The notes: a model not told the origin generated them from the sequence alone. 64,000 bases of DNA from Locusta migratoria (GCA_026315105.1 CM048744.1:657885676-657949675); one strand, 5' to 3'; positions 33,900 through 46,324 are shown, numbered from the stretch's first letter. Numbers and translations are program-made.

Positions 33900-34870
33900 A
33901 ATTTCGGGTCTACCGAAAGACATGAAAAATCACATAACAGACACTTACAGGAACAACGTCGATAGAAAAATTCATGGGCTAAGAAGATCAGAACCCTTTC
34001 AAACCAAAACTGGAGTCCGCCAGAGGGACGGCCTATCCCCAATCCTTCTCAATATTGTTCTAGAAAAGGTCATCAAGGGATGGAAACCTCACGTAAAAGG
34101 CATGGAGAACCGAATTAAAGTCAAGCGCCTTGCCTTAGATGATGAGATTGCAACAAAACGTGCATTTCCACAGACGGAAAATTAAGGCACTATAGAACAG
34201 TGGGCCGGCCGCGGTGGCCGAGGTGACTGAGGCGCTCCAGTCACGGTCAGCACAGCCACTACGGTCGGGGGTTCGAATCCCCCCTCGGGCATGGATATTT
34301 GTGCCGTCCTAGTTTGTAAGTAGTTCATAAGTAGTTTGTAAGTTTAGGGACCGATGACCCCGTAGTTAAGTCCCATAAGCTTTACAAACATTTGAACATT
34401 TTTAGAACAGTGATTCTTCCAGAAGCAGTCTATGCAGCTGAAACGATGGTGATTGATGGTCATTCAAAAATTATGCAAATAGAAAAGCAGAAAATAAAAA
34501 CTCTTAGGGAGATTTACGGTGCAATCAACGAAAACTTTGGATGAAGAGACCACAAAATGAACTCTATAGCAAGATCAACAAAATAACCGCTGAAATCAGA
34601 GAACGTCGAGCCAAATTTTATACACACATATCTACAGGATGGAAGACTCCAGAATAGCAAAGAAACCATTCAGTATTATAACAGAGAGTAAATGCGGCAC
34701 AGAATGGCTGAAAGAAGTCCAGAGGGATCAACAGCAGATTAATATAAAAAAACTCGAAGATCGCACGGAGTGCCGGAATAAAATCACACGTGTGAAGTTT
34801 GAAGAAAGAACGTCGCGCCAAATGGACTGAGGAACTGAAGAAGTAACTTTCTGAGAGGATGAAGAATCTG
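33900..34870 (+). pseudogene. second LINE reverse transcriptase fragment, split by a SINE
   Basis: The plus strand reads NNVDRKIHGLRRSEPFQTKT, then GVRQRDGLSPILLNIVLEKV (motif B with G to R) and KRLALDDEIA (decayed FADD). After the SINE at 34203-34402 it continues with VILPEAVYAAETMVIDGHSK, IMQIEKQKIKTLREIYGAI and MEDSRIAKKPFSIITES, a C-terminal region typical of LINE ORF2. Stops lie between blocks. It is a different LINE family from the neighbouring 32787-33560. Confidence 0.8.
34203..34402 (+). mobile_element. SINE family A copy with TSD
   Basis: Full-length plus-strand copy (A box GGTGGCCGAGG, B box GGTTCGAATCC). The direct repeat TAGAACAGTG at 34193-34202 and 34403-34412 is perfect. It inserted into a LINE coding relic. 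Confidence 0.95.
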
Positions 34871-35212
34871 TAAGATGTATTGCTAGTAATTGTGAAAGGC
34901 GGTTCAAAAAATTTTTTAAATTATAATATTTGTCAAGCTCATGGGACTGCAGTGGCTTCAAATTTCCTCAAAATATTTCGTAGAAAATTCTCTCGGTTGT
35001 TTTATAAACCACAGATATAGTTTATAAATCAGTTGTAAGATAAGTTATCGATTCACAAAATCGAACACACAGTTTACACTTTATATAAATTGACGATGAG
35101 TCCCTAAAACTGTATAAAGTGTTGAATGAATCCTATAATAGTGTACAAAAATATAATTCAGCACAATATTTGAAATTTTGGGTATCTTAATGGTTCAAGT
35201 TACTCACTTCAA

Positions 35213-35412
35213 GCCGGCCGCGGTGGCCGAGGGGACTGAGGCGCTCCAGTCACGGTCTGCACGTCCACTACGGTCGGGGGTTCGAATCCCCCCTCGGGCA
35301 TGGATATTTGTGCCGTCCTAGTTCGTAAGTAGTTCATAAGTAGTTTGTAAGTTTAGGGACTGATGACCCCGTAGTTAAGTCCCATAAGCTTAACAAACAT
35401 TTGAACATTTGA
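35213..35412 (+). mobile_element. SINE family A copy with TSD
   Basis: Full-length plus-strand copy. The direct repeat ACTCACTTCAA at 35202-35212 and 35413-35423 is perfect. Confidence 0.95.
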
Positions 35413-35447
35413 ACTCACTTCAACATACTGACATACTTGAAGTATGT

Positions 35448-35485
35448 TAGTTAAGTCCCATAAGCTCTACACACATTTGAACATT
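35448..35485 (+). mobile_element. SINE family A 3' fragment
   Basis: Only the last ~40 bp (TTAAGTCCCATAAGCTCTAC to TTTGAACATT) of the SINE are present. Confidence 0.7.
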
Positions 35486-35489
35486 CGTT

Positions 35490-35950
35490 CGCCACTAATA
35501 TGGATGGCCAGTAGCGTTATACACCTGCGTAGCGTGAACAATATGACATTATCAGTCATTTCTTGAGATACTTTTGGCCATTCTTCCATGAGTGCAGATT
35601 CCAGCTCTGCCACCATTGCGGGAGCCGCAAGAACATCTCCGACATGCTCAATCGGGTTTACGTCTGATAAATAAGCTGGCCAGTTCAATTCCGCTTCAAG
35701 CATGTTGTCCACCGGTGCATCTCTGTGGGGACCAATGTCATCGTCCACCACAAGGAACCCATCTCCTATGGTACTAGCATAGGACACAAAAAATGCTCGA
35801 AAGATCTCGTCTCTATACCTCTGAACAGTCAACTCTCCATTCTGAACGATACAAAGGTTCGTACGTCCACCAATACTAACTGCTGCCCACACCATTCGTC
35901 CACCATCACGTTCCTTGCACGTAAGCATGATTGCTTCGGGTTGCACTTTC
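35490..35950 (-). pseudogene. Tc1-like transposase, catalytic C-terminal part
   Basis: The minus strand reads GGRMVWAAVSIGGRTNLCIV, then NGELTVQRYRDEIFRAFFV and FLVVDDDIGPHRDAPVDNML (the second catalytic motif, normally DDNARPH). It continues with WPAYLSDVNPIEHVGDVL (normally SPDLNPIEHVWD; third catalytic residue region) and a C-terminal WPKVSQEMTDNVI. It is open for ~150 codons. The key P-D pair is altered (SDVNP) and the N-terminal half is absent, so it is inactive. The ORF end runs into the SINE fragment at 35448-35485. Confidence 0.85.
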
Positions 35951-36092
35951 TCCCCGGATGAGGGAACGACAATAAAGAATGTGGGTGTACTTCATTTACT
36001 GATACAGATCAACAATATTCTTCAAATAGTAGATATATAACTTCGTGGGTTTTTTCTGGTTGTAGAAAAACAACTTTACTGACATTTCTGTT

Positions 36093-37442
36093 GGACATCC
36101 ACATACTATTTATTGCTGGAATTTTTTTAAGTGGTTATATACAGCCGTTAAGTACTTAGAGGAAAATTTTCTTGTGCCAACAGGTGTACACATCTCATGT
36201 TGATGGTAGTTGGTACTGAAACCGGTCGAGAATGAACAATAAATTATACAGGTATTGGCACAAGAATGGTTTCTTCTATTTACTGATGTCTTCCACACCA
36301 AAGACATACTGCATACTGTTTAGGGGGAGCGATGGGGTTATGCAGATATGTGGCTCAAGGTAATAATTTACCCAGCATATTCTCGATAACGTAAGAGTAA
36401 TAAATTGTCACTATCCTCCATCCGTATCTCATCCGTCTCACCTGTACCTGGAACTGTTTGTCGACCAGAAACTGGTGTCACCAACTCCCACAACACGCCA
36501 TATCCAAGAATATCGCCATATCATTCCGTCTCCGCCAAAAGAACAGCACCACAACATTTGTAAAGAGAATATAGTTGTACAGTATTTCAGACTGACTTTT
36601 ACCATTATTATAGTATTTCTAACATGAGCATAAGAGCAGCTTAGCTGCTACTGCCTGCAGTAGAAGCGTCGACAAAATATTGTGGAATTTTCACAGCAAA
36701 CTGGGTTGTATCTCCCTGAGATCCATTTCTACACTTGTTTCATTTTATTTTAATAGTACTATTAACAGTAACATTTCAATTATTATTGTCATTTAGACGT
36801 AAAATACGCACCTATTTACTCTTGTTATAAGAATTTTTGGTCCACTACATTTAAAACTTCCGGGCTCATAAGCCGTGGTCGATTTATAAAACTTTCCCCT
36901 AACGTTTCTTCTTCGCCTGCGGAAGACATCTTCAGAGGTAGAGTGGCGAACTGCCTCTACCTCTGAAGATGTCTTCCGCAGCCGAGGATGAAACGTTAGG
37001 GGAAAGTTTTATAAATCGACCACGGCTTATGAGCCCGGAAGTTTTAAATGAAGTTGACGCCGGCCATGAAAGTTTACATTGTATGATCAATTATTGGTCC
37101 AGTTTATTTATGTTTCTTCCATTGCATACAATGTCACGTATTCAATGATTTACGGAACAGTGAAAGGGGTACTTTACAATTTACAGGCAAAATGCCGTCT
37201 ATAAGTACTTTGGTTTACTCTCTGCTATATGAGTGACAAAAATTTCAAGTTCAGGCCACTTTCTGTGCTTCAGAACGAAGAGAGAAGATCGTTTTCAGGG
37301 TAACGTGTTAATACCAAAGAAAATACGATTCCGGCTGGTTACAAATTTCTCATATGCTTGTTACAGAACGCTTGGCTCTGCTGTTATCGATGAGTAGATT
37401 CACGAAGACTGTGGAAGTTGGCGGACCTATTTCCTGGACACA
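36093..37442 (+). repeat. interspersed repeat, copy 1 (inverted partner at 46325-47405)
   Basis: Blocks shared with the complement of 46325-47405 include GGTGTACACATCTC, TGATGGTAGTTGGTACTGAA with ACCGGTCGAG, GATCCATTTCTACACTTG, TTCAATGATTTAC and GCTTGGCTCTGCTGTTATCG. A foldback (36849-37049) has inserted into this copy. A short coding-like trace (IPKKIRFRLVTNFSYAC) parallels the partner. I do not recognise the family. Confidence 0.7.
36849..37049. repeat. near-perfect foldback with hammerhead-like cores on both arms
   Basis: The arms of about 95 bp (36849-36944 and 36954-37049) are almost exact inverted copies. The right arm reads CTGAAGA, GTCTTC...GAGGAT, GAAAC at 36963-36994, and the left arm reads the same order on the minus strand (36904-36935). 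Confidence 0.9.
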
Positions 37443-37539
37443 ATGTAAAATTTATGAGGCAGAGGTTTGGATTTACTAGATATGTAAGAACACGTGAAGA
37501 AATATTCATTTTGCGACATCATAGAAGATACGTTAAGCA

Positions 37540-38590
37540 AAGTCATCTACTTTTAGAGCTTTTGTAGATGTGAAAAAAAGCTTTCAATTATGTTGCTTGG
37601 AATACAATCTTCAAAAATCAGACCGTAGCCAGGGTGCAATAAAGAGAACGAGAAATTTTACGCAATGTGTACAGAAACCTCTCAGCAGCTGAAGAGTCGA
37701 GGGTCAAGTAAAGGGACACAGTGATTGGGAAGGGAGTAAGGGTGGTGGCATTTCTCGAATGTTACTCTGAGCAATCAGTGAAGGATATCAAGGAGAAAGT
37801 TGGAAACGGAACCAACGGTCACGGAGTAGAAATAAAGACTTTATCTTTTGCCGATGACTTCATAACATTGGCAGAAACAGCCAAGGACGTGGAAGAGCAA
37901 CTGAATGGCGTGGACAGTGTCTTCAATGGAAGGTAAAAGATAATCATCAACAAGATCAAAGCAAGGATATTGTTATACAGTGTAAGAAAATCAGCCGAAG
38001 TTAAGGGAATTAGATTATGAAACGAGGCAATAAAAGATGTATATGAGTTTGTCATATGGGTAATAATGTAACCTCTTATGGCCAAAGTAGATACAAAACG
38101 CCGAATGGTTATTGGAAGAAAAGTATTTCTGAAGAGGAGAAATTTGTTGCCATCGAATATTAATTTAAGTGTTAGAAAGTCTTTTATGAAGCCGTCTTGA
38201 AACGTGCAATATGATGAGTTCAGACCAACAAATTATGGAAGCTTTACAAATGTAGTGCTGTAAAAAAATCTAAAGGTTATATGGGTAGATTGGATAACTA
38301 ATGAGGGAGTAGTGAAGTGGGAAGAAAAGAACTGCATGGCATATCGTTACTAAAAGAAGGGACCGATTCGTAGGACACATTCGTACACATCAAGGAATAG
38401 TCAATTATTTGGCATGAATGGAAGTGTGTGGGATAAGGAAGATGGAAGATGAATAGAATAATCTGATTGAAAAGATTGTATGTTCTGTTGTTATTCGGAG
38501 CTTGGAGTTTGAACGGGATAGTCTAGCGTGGAGATCTGGATCAAACAAGTCTTCGGATTGGAGACGACATCAACCACAATTACTGCAACA
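37540..38590 (+). pseudogene. decayed RTE-type LINE fragment
   Basis: The plus strand has VEIKTLSFADDFITLAETAK, then DVEEQLNGVDSVFNG (37800-37935), parallel to FADDIVILSDTAKDLEEQLN of the RTE element at 4136-7414. Traces of motif A (FVDVKKSFQL-like) lie near 37560, and a C-terminus ends in AWRSGSNKSSDWRRHQ near 38530-38570. It is 5'-truncated with many frameshifts. Confidence 0.8.
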
Positions 38591-38729
38591 TTTTAGGTTA
38601 TCATGCAGTGGAAGATCTCCACCATGATGCTTTAAGCTGTTTACGCATGGAAGCACAGTTATTTACAGAACCCTGGGTGAGGGTTACTGGAATTGACTAA
38701 CAGCTCGGTATTTCTGCCATGTAAGCTTC

Positions 38730-39560
38730 TGCATATGATTGGCCTCACATTACTGCAGAAGGAGATCTTCATAACTTCCACATCTTCATCGCAATCCATC
38801 CAAAGGTGCGTAGCGGGGGTAAATCGTACCACTAATAGTTCCTTTCTTTCCTGTTGCACCCTCATATAGGACGAGGGAAAAACGAATGCTTGTATGCATC
38901 TGTAATAGCCCTAGTCTTTAAGCGAAATGTAGGTTCGCGGTAGTACAATCGTTCTGCTAACTGCTTCAAATTCCGGCTCTCTAAATTTCTTCAACGGTGT
39001 TTTTCGAAAAGAAGCGTTTTATATGCGGTCTCCTTTACAGATGAATAACATATTCCAAAAATTCTCCCAATAAAACGAAGTCCATCCGCCTTCTCCACGA
39101 CTGGTTATATGCTCGTTCCATTTCATGTCGCTGTGCAGAATTGCGCCTAGGTATTTAACTGACTCCACTCTGTCAAGCAGCACACTAGTAATGTTGTATT
39201 GTTTCTCCTACTCATCTGCATCGCCTTACATTTTTCAACATTTAGACCTAGCTGCCATTCCTTAAACCACTAAAAATTTGGTCGAAGTCATCCTGCATCC
39301 TCATACAATCATTCAATCATGACATGTTCCTGTTCATTAGAGCATCATTAGCAAACGGCGAGCAGATTACAACTCACTCTGACCGTCAGATCATTTATAT
39401 AGATAGAAAATAATAACGGTCCTATCACACTTCCCTGGGGCAATCGAGACGATACGCTAGTCTCTGATGAACACCCGCCACCTAGGATAACGTCCTGGGT
39501 TCTATTACTGAAGCAGTGTTCGAGCCACTCACATGTTTGGATACCTATTCCATATTAATC
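38730..39560 (-). pseudogene. LINE reverse transcriptase relic
   Basis: The minus strand carries, in shifting frames, CEWLEHCFSNRTQDVILGGG, RLPQGSVIGPLLFSIYINDL (motif B, near 39430), VKYLGAILHSDMKWNEHI-like sequence near 39150, and a 3' coding end (KGTISGTIYPRYAPLDGLR) near 38800. Order and content fit the same broad group as 32787-33560. The FADD motif is lost. Confidence 0.75.
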
Positions 39561-39584
39561 TGTTTAGACGCCATCACAAAATTG

Positions 39585-39938
39585 TTTCACAATTATTACT
39601 GTACTTCTCGCACCAGTTGTCAATAATAAAATATATATGTCAACACGACAAGTAGTGTAAAACAAGGAAACGTAGAATTATAAGGGCACTATATACAAAC
39701 GACTGTACCAACAAATATTCCAATGAAACTAACCTACCTACCATAAAACTTATCTGCTGCTAGGAAGCATCGTTAAACACAATAGCTGTGTATGTACATG
39801 TGGTACTGCGCAAGTTGTATTTTTGACAATGTTTTACAGAACTTGATAATGGGATAATGTCCTACCGAAACATGTCGTGTTGACATATATATTTTATTAT
39901 TGACAACTGGTGCGTGAAGTACAGTATTAATTATTCCA
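39585..39938. repeat. foldback element
   Basis: The arms of about 70 bp (39588-39650 and complement 39868-39936) share CACCAGTTGTCAATAATAAA and ATATGTCAACACGAC. The right arm has TTGATAATGG...CCTACCGAAACATGTCG, a diverged CTGANGA/GAAAC arrangement. Confidence 0.8.
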
Positions 39939-40577
39939 TAGTCCTTCGATAGCAGTCTGCAGTGCGACACCGAAAATCGAGAAGTGTGCAGTCTGACTGT
40001 TGCCCTTGAGAGGTTATTTTAATGAGGGCTGTCTGTGGAGAATCTTTTATTTACACTAACAAATTCACTGCACTAAGTTCTGCTCTGTCTAGGGGATGAT
40101 ACAAATTCGTCCTCATTCCTCTCCTGCATAACATCAATTGAAACACAACTAAAATTGAGAAGAATGGTGCATCACATACAAATAACTGTCACAACACTTT
40201 GTTTAATATTATTCGGTAGTCTGTTTATTTATCAGATCAAAACACTGTCACCGGTAAAAGCACTGTACTTTGGCGTATCTAATATAGCTCGTGAGCCCCC
40301 AGGAAAAATATACTTTGTTGAAAATATTTTCAATTAGCCTACCAGGCTACTGCTCATTGCATAAAAAATGTTCAATTAGTCTATATCTGATCGCGAATAC
40401 TTTGCCTTTATATTCATAGTTTATTTGACAAAAAGAATGTTCAACAACTGATATGGAATGAATGAATGTTCATGAGAACTCAGTTGACACTTTCTGATAA
40501 GATGCACTTTTACAATCTGTTTCCAACGGAAATGTATTGAAGTCACAGTGCCTAAACTTAACACGCTGCAATCATCA

Positions 40578-40773
40578 GCCAGCCGCAGTGGCCGAGCGGT
40601 CTGCTGCGCGCCAGTCAGTCTGCACGGCCACTACGGTCGGGGATTCGAATCCTCCCTCGAGCATGGATGTTTGTGTCATCTTTAGTATAATATAGTTCAT
40701 AAGTAGTTTGTATGTTTAGGGACTGATGACCCCGCGGTTCAGTCCCTTAAGCTTAACAAACATTTCAACATTT
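40578..40773 (+). mobile_element. SINE family A copy with TSD
   Basis: Full-length plus-strand copy with head GTGGCCGAGCGGTCTGCTGC. The direct repeat TGCAATCATCA at 40567-40577 and 40774-40784 is perfect. Confidence 0.94.
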
Positions 40774-41782
40774 TGCAATCATCAAAATTTACGTAGCACT
40801 CGGCAACTCAAGACGACATCTTGCAAGTTTACCAGTAACTCGCCACATTCGATAAATCTTTCAAAGTTGACCGCACTTTTACAGTCTGAAAACTTTTAGG
40901 ACCAATTGCATAAAGCATTTAACCTCACTTTAAGATCTGAAACGATCTCAGATCAAGCTTAACCCGAAAATTTGCGTTGTATAAATGTTAATCTCAGATT
41001 ATGTCACCACGAACTCGGATCATATTTGACTGACGAATTTTCGCGGTTCAAAGCCAGATTCAACTGTGATCGTCAGTTTACAGTGTAGTGATATTACGAA
41101 ACATCACTTTCATTCTTAGCAGATGCGAACTGAAATAATTAAAAATATTGTTACAAGTTCAAAAATCGTACGTAAATTATTTGACATCATTGCCACACGG
41201 CTAATACTCGACTTACGGCTTTTTGATCTGTAGGTAAAAAGAAAGTTACCAGCTATGAACGTAATGACTTATTTCCAACTTATGTGATTAGTTCAGAGGT
41301 ATTATGTAAACATTTAATTGCAGAGAAATACTTGTAGTGAAAAGTGAATTTCTGACAACAGTCAATAACTATTCAACATCTTTTATGTATGTGCTGTCTT
41401 AACTCGAGTATGAATAATTGTAAATTCGTATTTAATTTATAACTACCGAACACATCTTGCTACAAGTGCATTAATGAGTAAGACATAACCAAGCTTCTTA
41501 TGAGGCATTATTAAAGGAGTTGACAATGCCATGTCGCGAGATAGCTGGTTGGTTGCTAAAGGTTGTGTGTTCGGAAGTATTGACATAGTGAAAAGTTATT
41601 TCTTCGTGGCCTCTACTCCATTCGTCATAAAAGATGATTACAATAGTACTACAATAACATACGAATGCATTCCTTAACATAGCATTCGTTTTCAGAGCAT
41701 TCTAGGCTACTGTTGGGAAAATTCTGTTTGCAACAACCGCACGTGATGTGAACTACATTGTTTGCTTTCGTTTACTTTACAG

Positions 41783-42820
41783 ATGTCTGACTATTCCAAC
41801 GTCTCTACTGAGGACGATGATGAGATACAACGAGCTCCTCGCGTTTTTCTTGAAAGGGCTAACCCTTTCCTAGAATTAAATGACGACTCATTTAAGTTGA
41901 GGTTTCGCTTGACAAAAATTCTGTGCAGCAATTAGAGCTACGACTGAGAGATGACCTGCTGAAACGAGGAAAAAGAAATAAACCACAGACTCCAGTGTGC
42001 ATGCTGCTTTTGACATTAAGATTTTATGCTATAGTAAGTTTTCCAATGGTAGTTGGCGATCTGTTTAAAGTAGATGCAGCAATAGCTTACAGAGCTATCC
42101 ACAAAGTTTCGGCCTGCCTTGCCTCCCTGAAAAAAGAAATTATAAAAATGCCTACAGAAGATGACTTGAGGAAAACCCAACGTGATTTTTATGAAATAGC
42201 GACTTTTCCTGGTGTTATAGACGCTATAGATTGTACCCATATTCCCATCAAATCGCCTGGTGGCGATAATGCTAAGATATTCAGAAATCGTCACGGATGG
42301 TTTTCGTCGAATGTGTAAGCTATACCAGACGCTAAGCTACACTGTTTAAATATTGTTGCTAGATGGCCTGGGTCTGCCCACGACAACAACATTTTCTCAA
42401 ACTCACGCATACATGCTGAGTTGGAAGCAGGACAAATTCCAGTAGGCGTACTTCTGAGTGACAGTGGCTATATGTGTTGTAGGTATTTGTTGACACCGGT
42501 GCTCCGCGAAGAAACAGCAGCTGAGCGAACCTTTAATCGAGCTCACAAAAAAACCAGAGCAGCAGATGAAAAAATGTTTGGAGTGGTAAAAAGACAATTT
42601 AGGACTCAGGGTGACAGTAAATCGTGCAGCAGTTATTATAGTTGCAGCATTTGTCTTACACAATATAGCTGTTAATGCATCGGATGAGGAGCCTGAAGTG
42701 GAAAACAATGTATTTGTTGGGAGAAGACTGTATGAAGAAATTCCAGTACCCGCTGAAAATGAAGCAAACAGGGGTCAAAATGCAGTGAGATCGGCCTTTA
42801 TTAACAATTTATTTAAATGA
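41783..42820 (+). pseudogene. HARBI1-like DDE transposase (PIF/Harbinger element 1)
   Basis: It would cut and join the element ends. From ATG 41783 (after a splice-acceptor-like TTTACTTTACAG) it reads MSDYSNVSTEDDDEIQRAPR. A one-base loss in an A-run near 41916 shifts the frame. It then continues with QTPVCMLLLTLRFYAIVSF, VIDAIDCTHIPIKSPGG (first Asp), a TAA at 42316-42318 where relatives have a coding codon, ARWPGSAHDNNIFSNS, LLSDSGYMCCRYLLTPV (second Asp) and ADEKMFGVVKRQF (third residue, Glu). A second frameshift near 42605 precedes AAVIIVAAFVLHNIAVNA and an acidic C-terminus to 42820. All three catalytic residues survive. Three lesions inactivate it. Confidence 0.9.
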
Positions 42821-42886
42821 AAAGAATTCAAGTTTGAATAAATGTACAAATTGTCAGCTACGAAATTGAAATAAATTTACAGTGTA

Positions 42887-43929
42887 TCAGTTTGAAAGCA
42901 TCATTGTCTTTTCATTTTTTTTCCAGATCAACTTCTTTAATTTCTTGTCCAGTTTTAATGTTTCCATTCTAACTTCATGTTCTGCAAGAGTGCAATCCAT
43001 TTTTAATTTATGCTCACGTTCGAGGCATTCTAATCTTCTTTTATAGAACTGAGTTTTCGCCTCGAGAATGTGTTTTTTTTTTTTTTTTTTTTTTTTCGAT
43101 TGGTTTCTCACAAAGCATGGCTTGCATTTTGTACCTGTAATTACGAGTTATTTTTAGTTCATAATACGCATTAAGCTTGTTGTGCTGTAACAAATTAGTT
43201 ATTACCTACATTATTTCAGTACAACATCGTTCTTTCCACTTCATAGTAAACATTCTCTTCTTCGTTTTCATTTTCGATGTCAGTATCGGGAACAATATTG
43301 TCACTTGAAAGTACTATCTCCTCATTTCCTGATATCAAAGGACTACGTCTTTCAGTACTATTTGAGTCTGTAGCATAACGAGAACTTAAAGAATAACATT
43401 ACAAAGTACCTTTTACATAAGAAATTCGCTTCATAGTAATTTATGCAAGTGAATTCAAATGTTTACTAACCAGTGCATATAACTTCCGGATGAAAAGGGG
43501 TCATCAAAGGGGTTTGATACGGGAAAAAATTGTGGTTTTAATGCAGCAATGTGTTTCTGCCCACTTTCTGTGACTTTGGGCCTCACGAAACTACCGCCTC
43601 CAGTTTTATGCATTTCAACCTAGAAACGTTGTCACTCTGCTTTTTTATCCAGTTTACACGACACATGCAATTACTTAAAGATGAAACGTACCGTAATAAT
43701 TATAAAGTGAGTCTCAAAATTATACCTTATCGTGTGCAAGAGCTTTTTTGATCCTTCTCATAATATTTTCATAGCAGAGTTTTAAACTCTTCCAGTCACG
43801 AGCTGTCCCTATGTTTTGCGAAATAAAATCACAAGATACTTCCTTCCTCGCCTGTATTTTCTTGACCGTTGTAACTTTATCAGTTTTTTTTCTATTGTGT
43901 TCTTATGTCGTCCCAAAACGATTTCTAAG
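42887..43929 (-). pseudogene. Myb/SANT-like DNA-binding partner gene (PIF/Harbinger element 1)
   Basis: A multi-exon gene on the minus strand, convergent with the transposase. Exon A ends at 43726 (KIQARKEVSCDFISQNIGTA, RDWKSLKLCYENIMRRIKKA; GT donor at 43725), the W...L+..Y+NI++R pattern of Myb/SANT-like domains. Exon B is 43619-43471 (HKTGGGSF, then NPFDDPF). Exon C is 43367-43216, acidic (DTDIENENEEENVYYEVE) and ends TGA. The splice phases agree. A Lys/Glu-rich coiled-coil segment at 43134-42887 (RRLECLEREHKLKMD) may be a further exon, with a ~24-A run inside it. The 5' end is cut by a SINE. Confidence 0.78.
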
Positions 43930-44101
43930 AGCCGGCCGCGGTGGCCGAGGGGACTAAGGCGCTCCAGTCCCTGTCTGCACGGCCCTCGGGCATGGATATT
44001 TGTGCCGTCTTAGTTCGTAAGTAGTTCATAAGTAGTTTGTAAGTTTAGGGACTGATAACCCCGTAGTTAAGTCCAATAGACTATACAAACATTTGAACAT
44101 T
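43930..44101 (+). mobile_element. SINE family A copy with TSD and B-box deletion
   Basis: Plus-strand copy with direct repeat GATTTCTAAG at 43920-43929 and 44102-44111. The B box is deleted (CACGGCCCTCGGGCATGG joins the head straight to the body). It interrupts the Myb-like gene of PIF/Harbinger element 1. Confidence 0.93.
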
Positions 44102-44439
44102 GATTTCTAAGGGTAAATCTTTTTCGTGTTGTTAAAAGTTCTAAGATCGCTCTTTTTTCTGTTTACTTCCCTCCATATTTTCCACATGAAAGCTTCGATA
44201 ACTAACATTGTGTATCGATTAAAATTTGTGGTCGCAGCGCAATAATAGTGTCGATAGCCGATTTTAGCAGTGTTGCCAAGCATCTTCCGTGCTAACTAAG
44301 ATCAACACTGAGCCAACTTCGACTGATCTAGGTTTAGCGTTATACAATATCGCGGAGCCCTGAACGAAGTTTAATTTCTGAACTAACGTCAGATTTGATC
44401 TCCAGTCACCGATGTTTATACAATCGGCCCTTAAAGTCT

Positions 44440-46320
44440 CACTCTTCCGCAGTCGCGGCACCGACCGGTAAAGCTTCGCTGTCACGATGGTAACCAAACA
44501 CGGTCGGCCCACGTACGCCTACCGCCCAGCATTTATACCTGTCCACCAGAGAAATCCATACGTCACGAACTTCCCCATTGCCACCCCTCGCCACCGTACA
44601 ACGCTTTGCTAAGTATACCGTACATTTCATACAAATACATCTTTAAACACTTACACTAAACACAAATAAACATGAAATTGATCATCGTTATTAACATTTC
44701 ATTTCGTTACATTTCATTTCTCCTATGGAGCGATTAAATACAAATTAATCATTTAAAGAAATAACACATGCGTAAGTAAATTTGAACAATGCGATTTTAT
44801 ATAATCATTTTCTAACACAGCACCTGTGAACAAACACTGCCATGCTGGTCGTGTATCTGTCTTGTACTTTATGTTATTAACAAATTTATACAATCGTATT
44901 AGTGAATTAGGTTTTCTGTGATCGATATTATTTTACGTCGACTGTAAGCATATCAGGTGATGCACCTTGCTGAGGCCTTTTATGTGAGCCCTCGCTCACC
45001 TATTTATCTTAAATGGTTTACAATTTATGAATTTTTAACCAAACACTAAATTGTATTTCATTCTATTAAAACTTTTTCTATGTACTTGATAGGAGAGATG
45101 TCTGTGCGTTACTATACACGTCATATGAAACCCTTTCAGAAACTGCGTCGCAGTTCCGTCTTAATTATGTTTTATTTTTAAATTTAATTTTGTCATATAC
45201 AATACACTGTCGCCTCGCTAGCTGTGCAATGGAATGGATTCCCTCTGACGTTACGGCCTTTCCAGGAGAGCGCTAAGCTCACTCCCTGGCCGGCCGTTTC
45301 CGCCTTACACGCACACACACACACACCAGTTATCCGTTGGCCAGCCCACTATAAGCCCTAGCTTCACGGCTGTTTAACATGAGTTTTCTAAATTGCAGAT
45401 TTATACAGGTAATGCTTTCCCATCAATATCACCTGTCTACATGTAATGCTGCCAAAATTAATAAAAGAAAAGAGTGTAAGAATCTTGTGAATTGGCAAGG
45501 TCAGTGTTTGCGGTGCGTTTAATCTATCTTGATAAATTTTTCCAAACATAATGACTGAGTGCTACTCGTTGGGCGGTACTGCCACACCCTTCATCGATGG
45601 TAATACCAACTTTGCTAAACACCCAGACTTCGACTGACATATACGACGACATATTTGTATTTCAGTATGTAGACTTATTCAATGACATAACTCTGGTGAG
45701 TAACAGGCAAAGTATATAAATTGGTAAAAACATATATCTCATTGAGAGAGCTTTGGTTTAGAAAACAAAATACAATAAAGAATTATGTAAGTACCTAAGC
45801 TTTGATATCTCAGAGAATGGACGTAGTAGTCACAAGACACCTTTTGGAACAGTGTTATCAGAAAGCATCGTTCGCAAATGTCCCAAGAGTTCTATAAACA
45901 GAGAGCTTTTAGTTTAAAAAAATACTTTTTTAAGTGCAGCTGCATGAGTAGGACTAAATATTGTATTCATTCATTTTAGTACTAATCACAGCCAGTAAAG
46001 TGAATCGTTCCACAAAATTTATAGAAAATATCTATGGCACTGAGACCTAACGAACTAACTAGGACATCTTCTGACGTCGCCTAACAGGATTCGGAGTAAG
46101 GCAGTTAATTTCCCGACTGCGACTTGCACATCTAATGTAGTCACTAACTCTCTCTTTCTCCGAAAATCGTTCTTACGTCTTTTCTCTCACGGTGAAAGAA
46201 TAACAGCAGACGCCAAAGATAAAGACGGATAAATTTAATTAGTACCAGAGTCGCTGGTCCAAGTCAATTTCCCGTAATTGTCGCGTCCGTACTGATTGCT
46301 TTTCACTGCGGTGCTGTGAC
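44440..46320. other. unassigned AT-rich sequence
   Basis: No gene or element recognised apart from a short (AC)n near 45310-45326. Confidence 0.45.
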
Positions 46321-46324
46321 TCCA

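Larger units (their letters stand above)
40899..44430. mobile_element. PIF/Harbinger element 1 (decayed), TSD TTA
   Basis: The inverted ends GGACCAATTGCATAAAGCA (left) and GGGCCGATTGTATAAACAT (complement of right) are flanked by TTA at 40896-40898 and 44431-44433, the 3-bp target typical of the superfamily. It carries a HARBI1-like transposase (plus) and a convergent Myb/SANT-like gene (minus), the usual two-gene set. A SINE (43930-44101) has inserted into the Myb gene. The transposase has frameshifts and a stop, so the copy is dead. Confidence 0.9.
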
